DNA of 64,000 nt from Taiwanofungus camphoratus (GCA_003999685.1 CP021230.1:1612001-1676000); one strand, 5' to 3'. Positions 35,292 through 49,899 are shown, counted from the first letter of the stretch. The notes: generated by a model from the letters alone, not told the origin. Program-made: numbers and translations.

Positions 35292-37917
35292 GATGAAGGA
35301 AAGTGGCACTTGATCAGGCTGGAATGGACGGGGACACCCCTAGTCCATCTACTGGTTTTATATGTCTTACAGTGACGAGGTAGAACGGCACATCATCTCC
35401 CGAGTAGCCGTCGTGCAGTGCTCGCCCGATGGTGAGCTCCAGGTTGAACAGGCATTTGGAGTAGCCGTTAGCCGGTGCTCGACCGGAACTGGGTCCTGTA
35501 AGAGGGGTGACCACAAGTCACGATACTGCATGCCCAGTCTGGAACAGCTTGCTCAATCGCCTTCATGAGCACATATAAAGTCAATGTCATGATATGTGTC
35601 CAGTAAAAAAAAACATATCTGACCTTGGGAATTTTCGCTCTACATGAGGCCTGCTAAAGCGAGAAAGGAGCTGAGAGTTGATATGAACACGATCGAATGC
35701 ACGTGGCGAAGAAGTATTCATCGGCAACGTCGGGAGCACGTGGGAAAAGAAGCATCCGTCGGCCCGCCCCTTAGTCAGCCACAAGGCGGACCCTGTCTTG
35801 ACCGAGCGCCAAGGCATTTGGACGTCGACAGAGACTCACTGCTTCCTCAAATAAGGTATGAATACTTACTGTCAGACCTCACTGTCACATTTCTTGCAGT
35901 ACAGTATTATGAAAAGACTCTTCAGGACCCAGGTAGTCTGAGGTTATTTTAGACGTGAATATTCACAGAATTTGTATTTCGTGCCCAGGGTGATATCGTC
36001 TTTGAAGATTAAGAGTCGACGCAGACTGACGTGACATCTCGGTCCCGAATAGCTTTTTCCACGTCGTATCAATCCAACATTTGGTGGCTGCTATGTCTTG
36101 AATAAGGCGACTTTGTTGGCACCAAGACACCGCCATGAGGCAAGCGAAAACCGCTCTCGAATGCTGACGAACCAGAAGGTGACGGACCCAATTGTGCTAG
36201 AAGGTGAGTGGAGGAGCACCGCGTATAATCTGTTTCTTCTCTAGCACACCCTAATCAAGAACTTGATGGAGTCTTCACCGTTTGCTTCGCGTGAGGTACG
36301 TGGGCTACCGTAGACCCCGTAATTTCTCTACTACATCCATCATATAAAACCTACTGTAGTTTCCCCTCGGATCAGGCCCATCTTTTTTCAATTACCTTCT
36401 TCGCATATTTCTCCTTTTGTGTGCCTCCCAACGTCTCTTTTCTCCCCAAAGAGGCAGCACACATGTCAGGTGTCTGCAAAACGGCTAGGGTACCTCGACC
36501 GACATCGCAGGCCTCCATCCGTGGTTGTGGACGTCTTAGCTAGTCGGCGTCTTCGCCGGTCTCTACACAAGCATAGAGGGCTCCTTCTGCTAGAGACAAA
36601 GCATGAATATCCGTGAATCCTGTGCGCGTTCCTTGGACATCTCCCTTAGTCATCTCATAGGTCAAAATGACTTGCTGTTTCCTGTCAGGTGTTGTGCTGC
36701 ACTATGGCAAATGACACCTCGTCGGCTCATGAAATAGTACCTCACGCTTTGTAGCATCACACTCTTAGCTTGGGGAAGACCTTTGTGAGGTGTCCCTGCG
36801 GTGTGAACTGTCTGGTTGCTGATACCTCCGTCGCCGGCGGTGATCCGGTGCGCATTTTTTCAGGATGAGGCCTCCAGTGTTGCAAGACCGCTCGCAATCT
36901 GGCTCTCTGCACTTCTTTTGTTCTGCTCGTGCTGGACATACTGTTTGGGCTCTGGCTGACTCACTTTCGCTTTCATAACCTTTGCAAGACCTTCTCCTCC
37001 ATCTTGAAGCTCGCCTTTCTGCCCCGCCCTTCATACCTCTAGTCACCCATATTCGTCTCTGTCCTGGCTGTGACTGCCTCACCTCGCCTCGTGTCGTTTG
37101 TACGTGCTGCATACTGCATGGTTCAATTTTGCTAACTCTTGAACGCTCATGTGTATGTCTAATGGACACTGACTGGCCTCAGATGGGCTTCGTTTGAGGA
37201 TGTTTGGTGACTTTCCTCAGACTACTGTATCTACTGCCCAAGTAGGAATGCAAGACGTATGCCTTGGCTCGCGCAACGTGGTTGGGCCTGTGGCATCCAG
37301 CCTTTCTACCTGTCTTTTCCCCATGTGGTCCTCGCCCCTCTGGCGCTTGACCTGCCTGATGCCGTTTGCTCTGGGCTTGCTAGAATCGCATACCACGTGC
37401 AGCTTTGGTAGTCATATGCGTGTACTGCTCTCTGATATTTCTGCCTTGGCCTCATGTTAGCACCGCACTGGCAGTATCGTCGGTCACGAGCTGGCATCCT
37501 GCTGCTTTCAGTGTCGTAGCAGTGGCCAGCTGTTTATGGTGCGTCTCGCCGATCATCCTGGTCCCAAGGTCGCTTGATGGCCGAGAATGAGTAGTCAATA
37601 GCGGATAGACTGCACCCAGCATCGAATGTCTATACCTGAGTGCGGATCATACCGATTTTGGAATGCATCTGTTGGATTCAGTGCTTGTCGGTCCTGTAAT
37701 GACCAGGAAGACCACCACGTAGATCAGCTGGTCTGCGTCATGCTCGCATGTCCAACTTCTATCTCATGACGCACAGGATCATCTCAGACATACATAGTAA
37801 CAAGGGTTGAGGGCTTGGTTAGACGCCAGAAGTGGTACAAAACGGTTTGACCCTATAGCCTTCAGCAAGACCTTTTCGACAAACTACCATTCGTATTCAA
37901 ACCGATACTTTCATTTC
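35292..37917. other. Intergenic stretch
   Basis: About 2.6 kb between divergent genes. Only short frames without recognisable motifs; no RNA gene seen. Confidence 0.5.
35356..35362 (-). promoter_or_regulatory. TATA box of the MFS gene
   Basis: TATAAAA on the minus strand, about 65-70 bp before the MFS start codon at 35291. Confidence 0.5.
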
Positions 37918-38607
37918 ATGAGCTCACTCCATTCAGGCCACTCCGAGTCATTGAAGGCCGCTGGAGCACCTGTGGATCACAGCGATGAGACAGAGGTCTA
38001 GTTTCCCAGACTTGATATGGTAACTTGTTGCTGAGCCAGATGTTCCCCTTCACAAATTGACGGATAGAGGACCGCGTCGCTGACTAGCTCCACACCTCCC
38101 GAGAGGATTCACTTTGATCGCGAGAAGGCCGGCAGGCGTGAAGTCGATCCTGCAGAGCTTATCGGGAAGACGCTAAAGAACATGTATGAGATCAATGGCT
38201 GGGACTACCCTGGCTCCGTGGGCATGGCTTTCACCGATGGCTCCAAATATCACCTTCGAATGCTAAAGACAGATGAAGACCATCCTAGAGGCGGAATGGA
38301 ACATGACTTCGACTTCGACGACTGTGAAGGTAAGCGGGTCACCGACTGCGCGCTGTTGAGGTGCACAGCTGCAGAATGGGCTTCCGGACTAGACGGGATG
38401 GGATGGAGATCGGAGGGCAGCACGCATATTGCGTTCGGCATCAAGTTCGAAGGTGCTGACGATTGGCAGATCATTCATGGTAACGAAGAGGAATACGATT
38501 CTGAATGCGCGCTTATAATGTCTACGTATCATACGGTCTACTTGGTCAATGTACAGAGGGAGACTAAAAGACGAGATGGGCGCAAAGCAGGTGGCAGAAG
38601 ATATTAA
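37918..38607 (+). CDS. Hypothetical protein
   Basis: Two exons are proposed: 37918-37995 and 38068-38607 (205 aa). The first junction, after ...SDETE, uses a weak donor (GTCTAG) but keeps the frame and removes an in-frame stop. The sequence is acidic and soluble, without signal peptide or membrane helix, rich in Asp/Glu/Gly (NMYEINGWDYPGSVGMAFTD, MEHDFDFDDCE, IAFGIKFEGADDWQIIHGNE). A 45-nt in-frame segment at about 38330-38374 has GTAAGC...GCAG ends and may be a third intron, which would shorten the protein by 15 residues. I do not recognise a family. The coding quality (long open frame, alternating hydrophobic pattern) is better than in the surrounding sequence. Confidence 0.55.
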
Positions 38608-41600
38608 CTGATATAGGAGTTCGTAGTCACACGTCGATAGCACTAGTCGCGCCGTTACTAATGTTGTGTAACTGTTGGGTTACAGCGCTGATGTCTAGAT
38701 CTATCACTCAATGGCAAAATATTACAACAGATAATGAAGTCTTACCTCAGTCGCCCTGTACGTTGTAGTAGTTGATTGAGCGTAAGTGACTGCTTGCGAT
38801 AACGCGGTCAAGCCTGACCGTGTCGCGATCACGTGCCCATTAAAAGCACTGCGGCCTACACCAACTGTGCTTGTCACGTCCCCGCGAAGTGAATTCCGAG
38901 CACGTCTCTCCTCTTCCCCGTCAATGAAGGCAGTCCTGCTAACGAATATGTTATACCAAAACGTGGTTAGATGCTGCGCCTCTTGGCTCTTCCCCCGACG
39001 TACTTAAAATAAGCAAGTAATTTTCGTATACCGCGGATCCACGTTATGACCCTGTTTCACACCTATCCGCTCTTACGATCTGCAGCCGAGTTCATTATGG
39101 CCTCTCACGCTGTCGCTCCGTAGCTTCAATGTTCTCGTCTATTAGCGCTGGTATGGACTTTTCTCATTCAGGAGGGAAAAGGCGCGCGACCCGCCTAGCC
39201 ACGACAAGTATAGATGCTCCACCATCTGCGCTAACTGTGCCGGGATGTTGGCTTAGGTGCATATCACAAATCCTCCTGCATGCCTCGGATCCCGTAGTGT
39301 CTCTGAAGATCCCATGAGAATTGGTTTCAGTACACAGTCAGGTCCAGGTCCTAAAACGAATGGCATCATGTACGACGTGCAGCATGCCCATTCCAAGCAC
39401 AAAATGTATGCTAGCTGTTATCACGTCGGAAGGCTTAAATTTTTGGCGCCAGGAGTTATGGAGTGCTCTGGCCACAAGCTAAGATCGTCACTCAACTAGT
39501 TTTTAGATGCCTGTCGGTGTAATACCCGTCATTCGCCAACGCTGCCACTGACTCATTTCTGGGATACAGTGGGTGCGTGAGTGAATGGAGGGAGTTCTTG
39601 GGAACGACACAGAAGGAGACAGGTAGATGGGAAGTGTGGTGGGGCGCTGGAGGGCGTTGTGTGCACGGGCCGTATGATAAACGTAAGTCTCGGATATGCA
39701 TGGATCCCAGTTCACCCCCGAGTTCAAGTCTCGTTCGAAGCTGACAGGCGTCAGAAGGGACGATCATGTCAATACTCAGTGCGCATACGCTTGCTGCCCA
39801 CATTCTCCATTATAGCCTTGTGCTATACCCTGCCCACCAAGTACGCGGGACGTCCACAGCCGCCCTATACAAAGGCTCGGCGGCTCCACTCCATACATCT
39901 TGCAATCCTAATTTAAAGGGGAGAAAGTTGTCCCCAGCCTGAGGGTAGTTGTCCTACGTTCCTTTCTACAATCATTTGAGCTCTCCACCATCTCATGCAC
40001 TACGATACTGCTCATACCGGTGATGCTGAAAGTTGGCTAGGGACGTGATGATTAATCGGATGATGAAGCTCCCGAGAGTGAGGACACGTCGTACAAACAA
40101 AGTATGTATATTCGCCATGGACTTATCGCCGACAGGTCATCTGCAGTTGCTAACTACCCAGTCGTGCATTCTGCTTCTAGGATAGTGAAGTTATCCAGCG
40201 GCTAGAAGGATGGGATACTCATGTCCAGTGTTTGAAGGAGAGCTGGCGCAGCGGTCATAGCATGTGCCTGCGTTGCAAAATATTACAATGACATTCACTT
40301 GTCCCATTACCGTTCTCCTTTCTATGCGTCCCCCCTCGCCGGCCCTTGGTCCGAAGGTTCTAGCTCAACTCCGAATGCACACGTACGCACACTTCGAGTT
40401 CTCAGGCTGGCAACACTGTGCTAGGCATAATCTGGACGTCTGTCTCTGCCTCTTCGATTCTCAGGCTGCGTGGGATCCTATCTTCCTGTGATGTAGATGG
40501 AACCTTCAAGTTAGGGTGTTTTGGCACTAGTCCGGCACAACTATCGACGGATTACCGGTAGTGCAGGTCCGTCTACATCTGAAGCCGGCTTCCCTTCCAG
40601 CTTCACTGGCATGGCCCTTGGCACAACGACGCGCCGTGCCTCAGTGAGTGCTAGAAGGTTGCAAAATGCACACGCTGCGTCCTTGGAGTGCGCCTGCATC
40701 TGGCATCCAGACATTCCGGGTCGTTCAGGCGTGGACCAGAATAAACGGGACATACTCGGGCTCGGAAGCACGCTCAGCAGTATCCAAAAGGGAACACATA
40801 AAGACTCGGTTTCCATCTTCGCAAACTCTGATAACTAGCCCTCGGCACCCTGCGCGCAGCTCGTCCACGGCTCTTCTCTTCCGAAGTGTAGTTCGCGAAG
40901 ACGCACAGCCGTGATCCGAAAAATGTCTCCTTTTGTAAAGGCTTTGTCTTTGGCCTTCGGCGACCCATTTGATAAATACTACTACCACGATATGATATTT
41001 GGAGCTCTGACTCCAAGGGCGGTCGACAAGCATCGTCGGGTTACCGCCGACAGCTATGGCGAAACTTCGACCACTCGGTGGATCTGGTCAAAATAAGAAT
41101 CTTGGCCCAAAATATGTTCTCAATAAATGCGGATCCGGAACTATGTCATATGCTTCGACCCTATCATGATGGCTCAACCAGTGCAGCATCGGTGGATCCG
41201 TGTCCATGCCCATCATCTATATCGTCAAGATGACGGCGAATAGCTGCTGCCAACACCACAATAGTATCTTCTGGAAGTGGGGGTACGTACAGAGGGGGAG
41301 ATAGATTATGCATCGCTACTTCGTATTTGAGATGAAGCCCTTGATGAGAATTCCCCTTGATTGAGAGATCAAGTTCCAGAACATCCGTATCTCCTTTCGA
41401 TACTTGTCATCGAGCCTGCCCATCACATCAGAGTGTTCAGCGCTCAGCCATGAACTCACCTGAGGTCCAATATTTATCAGGATGCAGTATATCATGCTTA
41501 TACAGTATATGTGACACGGTTCCTGTCTCAAGGGCAAGCGTGGGAAATTGAAGTAGGTACTTAGGAAGGGGAGTAAGATGGCTTGAATCAATGCAATCCA

Positions 41601-44600
41601 TGAGAAGGGGGGGAGAGAATACACGTACTATACGGATAAATCAGACGTGAAGTCATTTATGACGGTCTGCTTGTGTCACATCGACTCAACCCTTTTCCGC
41701 CATTGCATGCCCCCGACTTTGTTTTTACGCGCGATTCACGCTGTAAGGCATAGTCTCTGCCTGATCTTGCCCCCTCGCATACTGACGCGCGCCCTTGAAG
41801 TCAAAGTTTAAGAGTAGTCATCACATGCGCTCATTTCAGGATCATTAACTACCTATCCCTCAACCCAAGTCCTTCGCTTAGGCTTGGTCCTGCGCTTACT
41901 CACCGTCCCACTACAATTGACATCCGGAATGCATCCGCATATGGAAAAAAGCCGGAGCTAGTCTGTGTTACCTACTTCGAAGATGCCTGTACTCCAAATA
42001 TAGGGCTTAGGTTTGGACTTGTCCGAGTTCACCCCCAAGTTGAGGCTGAGACACATGAAATCTATCGCGTGACACTTTCAGCACGGTACGCGTGACTTAC
42101 GACGAGGCTGTCACGCACGAGTACTTCTCATTGCGCACACATTGGATCGGAATGCAGACTGCGTATTCGCATAGAGCGTTAGGTCTGGATGCGTTATCAT
42201 CCTCTAGTCCAGGCTAGCCATGTTCGCAGCCTGTTTTTCCTGAGAATCCCTAGATCAGATATACGGATTGGAGACTGCAACAAGGGTAGGAGCGGATATT
42301 TATCACCCACTACCCCTTCAGCGGAATTTTTGCATGATTCCATCGAGCGCCCGCAGTTGACCACCCACACGCCAGGGCGACTTCCCCCGAGCCTTCTTAT
42401 TTCTGATTGTGCGTTGAAGGCTTCGCGAAGAGTCCGCGATGATAGTTAAGTCTTTTGCACTCGGCTGCGAAGCATCATTCTGTGTTCGATACAATGAAGA
42501 AGTCGGAATCTCGGCGTTCGGTCATGAACATGTGCTGGTTGTACGTACTGATATCTCTATCGCTCTGATCTGATGCTCTTCGAGCGTCCCTCCGCTGATG
42601 ATGACACTTGCATGGTCAAACTAGGAGTGAATTCCCGGTCTGCATGTACGGGGTCGCTCAAGGTATGCTGAATCCTTTATGTGTGTTCAGAGGCTTTCTC
42701 GTGTTGCCTCATGTGATCGTATTGTCTCGTTCGAATAGGAAACCTCAGAACGAGGTACGGGTGAGTCCAATTTGAGTTCCGAGTTATCGGACCAAGAGCG
42801 GGGTAGTGTTGCACTGCTGGGGTAATTCACTGGTATTCCTTATGAGCTGCATGTCGCCTGCCGTGCAACTATCTGAGTCAGAACGTTGATTACAAGTCTC
42901 ACAGATTTTCTCCCCACCAATGCGAAATCGAACGAAGGATTACTCTCTTCTAAAAGACGCGTATGTCAGCGAGTTTGATGACCGTATGGTCCTTACCTCC
43001 GTCCGCGGGTAGTGTTCCACACCACCGACATAATACATCTAATGGTGTATGCTTTACCTATACTACAATATGCACAGCATCAACCCCAGATATCGTGCAT
43101 ACTTGGAGATTTGCGAGAATAGAAATAGCATTTTCTGTGTCTGGTCACTGAGGTTCGGTGTCGCAGGACCCCTTTTATTGTCACGAAGGTGTTCGCGACA
43201 GTGGGCCAGGTAGCGTACTAGTCTTGACGAAGGTTGAAGGAGGTACATCTAGTTTCCCTGGGAGACTATGGAAATACAGTGTTCCGAGAACCGCGAACAC
43301 GTCGAGCCCATCGGCACGTGTCAGGACACCTGGGGGCCTGTTGCACATGACTGGCACGGGTCGGCTCGCTTTTGCAGTACGAACCTGCGCTTAATGTTTT
43401 GTGGTGATTATGCTCTGGGTCCTCTGCTCAGTCCTCTGACGTTCACGTGGAGTCCTGCGGAAGTCAGTAATGGGGTAGCATAGCTATGTGAGTTTCACAA
43501 CTCTCTTCTCTATTGTATCTTTTTCCTTTCTCAACCGCCTAGGTCTTTCACTGAGACAAGTCTCTCGGAGAATGGACACGGTTTCAATGCTACGCTCGTC
43601 ATGTACGCGTTCTGGCGCTTCATTTCATAAACGATACTTCAGTCTTGAAATCCCTGTCTCGTCACAATGATGGCAAACCCTTATTGCCTACGCTATAGAC
43701 ACTTGATTGGGCGCAGAGAATACAAGCATGTCGGCGTTTGTGTCATAGTTCAACCTTCGAATTCACAGGACGGTCTCTTACTGCTTTAGAGACCCTCGTT
43801 GAGCTATTCATTGATGTTGTGCAGCCTATTCACAGCGATATTCTCATGCACAATGGCTTCTCACGATCAGAAGGTCTATCTGCGCACGGGTCTTTACGGC
43901 CAGTAGGTTAATTCATAGACTCCAGATCTCCTTCCCATGTTCGTTACTTCGTAGTCGCAATTCATAGAACGCACGACACTAGCAACAACTAGTGTTGACT
44001 TCAAGCAAGCATTCAGAATTTACTTCATTGCATTGTTTAACTTTGCGTCGACAGAGACCCTAGTTCCTCAGAGCCCGCCGAGGAAGAAAGCACACCTAGC
44101 AATGCATAAGCTGCAGGTGGTTGAGATTGCGACAGTGAAGCGATTTTTGGTACGCCAGATAACGGACTAGGATATCAAGAAGATTGCAGAGGCATGACCC
44201 AAGATGACGAAAGTTGTAATGAAATCCGAGGACAACGCTTTGTGAATTTCTCCCTCGTTTACTTCGCTCATGCATGTCTCGCCTTGGTCACACTGCGAAT
44301 CATTAGCGAAACTGCGCTCGGAGTGGAGATCGACTGGTCGCCTGTTACAGGGCAAGGCCTAAGGTGATTGGACACATGCAATCCAGGGGTTGATGATATT
44401 ATTTGCCTCACTCAATTCTTGGATCGTTTGTTCCCTGCTCTGGATATGTCTATTCAACAGACAGCGACTAACCCGCTCAAAACCCGTTCAGGCGACCAAA
44501 CAAGTGGAAGTCAATTCTCACTGGAGTGACAGGACTGCAATCCGCTGAGAGAAACTAAAAAGCCTGTGTAGCATCATCGCGTATGTCTGTAGGTCAGTCT

Positions 44601-47600
44601 TGTGAATCTCTCGGTATATAGGACATCCCGTATCTCGTCATCGCAGCTGTTATCTCGCTCTGCACCACAGCTGGTCTCTTATGCCTTGATATGGTGAGTT
44701 GTTGTTGGTGGAGGTCTAATTTAACGCGGCAGACAACATTCTCGTCAAATATACAGAAGCTCCCGTTACGGAGGCCATGCTAAGGCAGCTGGCGAAATGA
44801 GCGGTCAGAATGAATTCATCCGCATTACCATACGTCTATATGGCGGGCATCTGTGTTCTACGAACAAGTGGATTGTGCCAGGGTGTATCTTCCTGGCTAG
44901 CATCCGCTTGAAAGCATCCCGACAGTATCATGTTCCAGCTTTCTCTTACCACCCACGACCGAGAATCACGACTTATTACCTTGCTGCCAGCTTATGACTG
45001 TCGATTGAGGGACAGGACATCGAGATCACGTGAGCTGGTCGCCCTGAATTCTCAGATATTGCTGACAGTCATGCTTCTGTTTCTTCCCAACACGATATAT
45101 GCAACGAGACTATAATTCTAGTATATGAAAGTACCTTGATCATGAGCTCCTCCAAGTCATGCGGGAAGGTCATCATGGATTGATCTTCCTCATCCAATTC
45201 GTGGCGCGCTAACGAGTTATGAATCCCTCGAGTTGAATGCTGGATCTCACTAGGGAATAGCTTGCGTGATGCCTTCGCACAGATGAGTACAGCCACGAGT
45301 TGGGACTCGAGAGCCACCACTTAAGGCTTGCTAGGTGGAGACTAGACGAACGGCATGTGTCGTGTTGTAAATCAGGTCATAGAGCGAATTTCTTGCCTTC
45401 TCAGCGAACAAACATGGAAGAGGTTTGCCTAGGTGATCTACCTCGAGGACTCGATCAATGGCCAGTTCCAGTGCAGCGGCCATTAATTCGATCGCTGGCA
45501 TATCTAGATAATTACAAGATATACTACCTATGATCATCTTGATATTGCGGTTCCAACCTCGCAGATAGCAGTATCTTTTAGTCCTTCAAAAGTTCGAGGC
45601 ATGCGATGTCGGTCCTAGCGCATGTGAGCGTCAAGTTTAATCAAGCGCTTGAACGCTTCAACTCCTATGATACAATGCTGCCAAATCCCCAATGCGCGTA
45701 AGCCCCACTTCTCTCAAAGTAGATAGGAAGAGTACACACAAACGGCTCTTCAATGCGAGAATGCTCGTGAGATGGTCTCTGGAACTCACAGATAACTCGG
45801 ACAGACGAGTGTGTGGGTGATCAGTCCGATCTCTCGGAACATGCGGTGGACATGCCATCTAATGCTACTGACAATGTCATCCGACGACGACGGTACATCC
45901 GTGCTTGATCAAAGTCTCGCCAGATCGTGGTAGAGAGATTAACTTACACTTCGACATCCCTTAGGTAACAGACATCGTGCATTCAGCGCTTGTGGCAAAC
46001 CATTGTCGCTCCCCCGGGCTTCTGCGCGCCTACACAATATTCAGTGGCATATCGTTTTCCAAGTAAGTGACGGTGATCCGGTTCATGCGGATGTTGGCAC
46101 CATGACCAAGAACATGGTGCCCAGGTGCGACAGCAAATTTCAGCATGAGCACAATGCATACCTGTCCAAAGTCCTAGATAAAGCTAATGGCTTTCCGTCT
46201 CTTGTCAGTCTGTATTCCCCCAGATACCTTAAAAAAAATTGTTGCAGACGTGCCCACCGCGTAATGCGACTTTCAGTAACTTTTCCATCATCTTTACCAT
46301 CCGACCACGGACTTCGCGCGCCTCCTTTATTTGGGAATATATCACAGCAGCAGGACACACGACATACTGATGCGGGTCGACTGTGACCAAAATTTGACGT
46401 CATTCATTGCCAACCGCTTGGCATCTTCGTATGGAGAGCGGCATTGTCACCACATCCTTGTCCACGGCCTTTCATTGTTGTGTGAACACCCTTCTCCCGG
46501 CTGACCTCTGCTTTTTTGTATTGTTGGTTTACTCCAGAACGTAAATTGAGCTGTCTCGCGTGCTTCACGTATGTGTATTTAGGGTGTTTCGAGAAATTCA
46601 AATCAATTGAACTTGCATTGGTACTAGTGGCTACGCCTGACGTCTGCCACCGTCATTTCCGGTTCATCCATTACATATTGATGTTCTCAGGGAGTCTGGT
46701 GCCCAAGACGTGCTATCAAATAGCACTGCCCACACTGCTCAATTTTACTACTGCTCTTGTTATACTGTTGTCCTCTCGTGACCTCATGATGGCATGAGAT
46801 TCCTCTCCCTGCTCAGCTGACTACTGTGTAACGACCGTCCCTCAACATGTGTATTCTGCCCGACAAATATCACCTGTCATTGCTGTTCCAATCGTCGTTC
46901 CAGGGTCGCGCGGTTCTCAGACTCAGTAACCCGAGTTGGCTTTACCGAGTTGCAAACCGAGACGAAAGTGCAGGAGGGGCAAGACGGACTCACACTATGC
47001 GATACATATTTGGCACAAGGTGTAGATTGTGAAACACTTTATCGCCGTCTTGCGCTGCTGGCCCAAATTACACCCATCGAGCCGTGTCTGCTGCAGTTAT
47101 AGATTGACGGAAAGCACGCAGATGCAGCAGTCGGAATAGTAAATAGCGGAACAGAGTGTCTGGTATGTTGCCTAAGTATATTGAAGAAACAATCCGCTCG
47201 GATATTGATTCATTAAGAATGAACGGCAAGGTGATTTCTAATTGTGGTTAAAAGCCAAGCGTAACACAATCTCAGGCCGTGGACGTTAAGTTGGTGATGA
47301 TAGTACTCCTATATTGACGACTTCATGATTACAGGACTACTTAGTATTGAATCAATGACTCGGTTTCAAATGCAAACTCAGCGTTTCGGACAACCTCAGG
47401 CTCATACTAGCATTTCTGTGTACTGCCAGGAGACACTGACTAGGCGGATTATTGCGCCCACCCGGTTTAGAACAAATGCCCGACCGCTTGAGACTGGGAA
47501 AGCCAAGCGTTGACACTACTCACCCGCCATGTGGGGGCCAGTTCACACAGAATTTGATGTGTCTTGTCAAACGACATGCGGATGCAGCAATCACGTAATG

Positions 47601-48031
47601 CCCGAGGTGCGTGTGGTACGCACTGAGATCTTATCACACTCTTTCCCATCGTTGTATTAGAGCAAGCGTCGGCACCTTGGGTGAATTGTCCAATATAGTC
47701 ACTGCGAGCATTATACTACGTAATTCCGCCCTACTATAATCGAGAAACCGTTAGAGCATCAGCTTGAACGCGCAATCGGAGTGAAATTAGAAGATAAGTG
47801 CCATGGGCGTACGCTATCAGCGCACATTACCGTGTGACACCAAAATTTTAACACAGTCCATGATACTTATAAGTATAGCATCTGGCACTGAAAGGTTTAC
47901 ATTGTTTTCCCCATAGAGATTCTATATAACGGCGAGTTGTCCTTCGCCACATAATTAAATCGTCGATTTCTAGAACCTCAGCAAGGTTTGGCGTATCAAT
48001 AAATGATCTAATCGCTCTGGCCCCGAGAACG
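38608..48031. other. Gene-poor 9.4-kb region with eroded sequence
   Basis: No supported gene. Stops are dense in all six frames and no reading frame exceeds ~130 codons. A possible coding relic lies on the minus strand at about 45100-45860. It includes ELMAAALELAIDRVLEVDHL and SEIQHSTRGIHNSLARHELD in different frames separated by a stop; I do not recognise it. No tRNA, integrase, transposase or RT motif was found by reading. Confidence 0.5.
45100..45860 (-). pseudogene. Possible coding relic of unknown family
   Basis: Two adjacent stretches have protein-like composition but are in different frames. The upstream one (about 45331-45530) reads IELMAAALELAIDRVLEVDH and then LPCLFAEKARNSLYDLIYNT. 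The next one (about 45130-45300) reads VALESQLVAVLICAKASRKL and then LARHELDEEDQSMMTFPHDL. A further piece near 45700-45850 includes HTRLSELSVSSRDHLTSI. Stops and shifts between them cannot be resolved with standard introns. The family is not recognised. Confidence 0.25.
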
Positions 48032-49899
48032 TCAGACAGAAGATGAACCCCGATTCAGAATCGTCGACAAACTCTCCGACAATGATTGCACTGTAGACCC
48101 AACATCTTGGCGATCGCAAATTGCCACCGCAACTACAACGCGTCGATCCGACGGGTCCGTGTTGGGCTGCATAACTTGGATTCTCGCTCTGTCAGGATAT
48201 GCGGGGACGTTTCCAATCTTCACTTGGGCATCAGTAGCATATTCTCGGAGCTCGGTGATTGAAGAGGAGATAAAAGGAGATTCATGCTGTGAAGCCGTCT
48301 GAAAGTATGTTCCCAAATAGTTAGCAATCTCGGGAGTGGCACTTGAGTCGAAACCCTGAAGATCCAACAGGTCGTTGGGTGAGACACTACTACCCATGCT
48401 TGAATCATGATGCTGAGATAGGCCGGCGATAGCATCAAGGACAGGAGGATTACTCAATGCTGCCGACCCTGAAATACATGGTGGCCATGGTCCAAATGGG
48501 TCTAGTTGTTCGGGGTCTCCAAAAGGACTTGGCGGTGTATTGGATATGCTAGATGCAGAGGTCCATGGAACGTGACTGAACGGTGACGAGGATGGAGTGG
48601 CGTCTGAATGGAGTGACTCGCCGAGCGTATTAGTCATGAAGAGGTCGAGAATCTGATGTTCCATGCTAAAAGAAGCGGATGGAGGTATCGTCAAAGGCAA
48701 CGAATATGGGTCGGCTAGGTCTGATGAGGGTGTGCCGGTGCCAACAATCAGATCTTTCTCCACCGTGCCGTTTCCGGCTTCATATGTATTTTCGTCGCTG
48801 TGAGTAAGTGACTCTGGTGTTGGAGGTGCAGTTATAGGACCATCAGGACTAGACTGGCTAGTCAATGATGGTGACTTCGGCGAAGTAACAGAGCTTGTAG
48901 AACGAGAAGAGACGGAAACACCCCTGGTTCGTCTTCTAGAAGATGAGGATGTTATGGACACGCCGCGACCGCGGCTACCTGACGGTCGATCTGATCCTCG
49001 CATGCGATGGTAGTATCTGTGCAATGCTCGTCAAGACAGAAACCTCGTAAGGTGAAGTACAACCTGCCTATTCTTGGCAGCCAGTCCAGTTCGTCCAGGA
49101 AGGCAGGTACGAGCGATGTTGGCCCATGAATGCCCTTGCTCCTCAACAGCCTTTAACAGACGTTCGTCCTAACGAGTCAAGAGTGAACGAGAATTCCTAC
49201 GGCCAACTGGGAGGAGGACAATTACCTCTTCTCGACTCCATCCACTACGATCGATGGAAGGGTTTAACGCATCGTTCCATCGTTTTGCACACTCTGAGAA
49301 ATGGAAATTACTACTTGATGATACAGAGAGGATAATACTCTTACGTCCGCTATTCCTAGTTCTTACTCTGCTTGCGACTACAGCCCATCTGTGAAAACGA
49401 GAACTTCAGCACGTACGACAGGATCAATGGTCGATGCCGGGGACTCACTTTGGACCTAGTTCCTGCACCGCATTGAACAACCGCTTAGAAGGTCAGACAA
49501 ATAAAGATTAGTCGAATGTCATCCATGTGAAACAGATCCTTGAGACTACCTCGTCTTCGTCACTGGTCCAGCTGCCTTTGGCAACAATGGTAGCCATTTG
49601 CGCCCACCACCGCTTTCGACAGTCCTTGTTTGTCCTATTGGGAATATGTTGAGCTATTGCATGCCACCGGGTGGGTGGGTTGGAATCAGGATCCTCTAGT
49701 CAAGTTGATTTTTAGTAGGGAATGAAATATGGATGAAACTTGGAAGCTCAATAATACCTTGCTCGATGGCCACGCGAAGCTTCTCATCTTCTTCCTCGGT
49801 CCATGGTCGACGATCTCGAGGCTGCGAATTCTCGTCCTGAAATTGCATACTAGAGAGGTTTACAAGAGAAGACGATGCAGTTCTGTGGAAAGAAGACAT
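48032..49899 (-). CDS. Three-repeat Myb/SANT DNA-binding protein
   Basis: A probable nuclear transcription factor. Seven exons: 49758-49899, 49550-49695, 49449-49483, 49345-49388, 49226-49293, 49068-49168 and 48032-49016 (1521 nt, 506 aa). Residues ~31-195 hold three consecutive Myb repeats. The first is RRPWTEEEDEKLRVAIEQ with TRWHAIAQHIPNRTNKDCRK. The second is GSWTSDEDE with LFNAVQELGPKWAVVASR and GQCAKRWNDALNP. The third is SGWSREEDERLLKAVEEQGH with SWANIARTCLPGRTGLAAKN and RYYHR. Each repeat is spread over two or more tiny exons. The remaining ~310 residues are Ser/Pro/Thr-rich and likely disordered, perhaps an activation region. The last intron (49017-49067) has a GC donor instead of GT; only this choice restores the frame NRYYHRMRG. 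Targets unknown. Confidence 0.9.
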
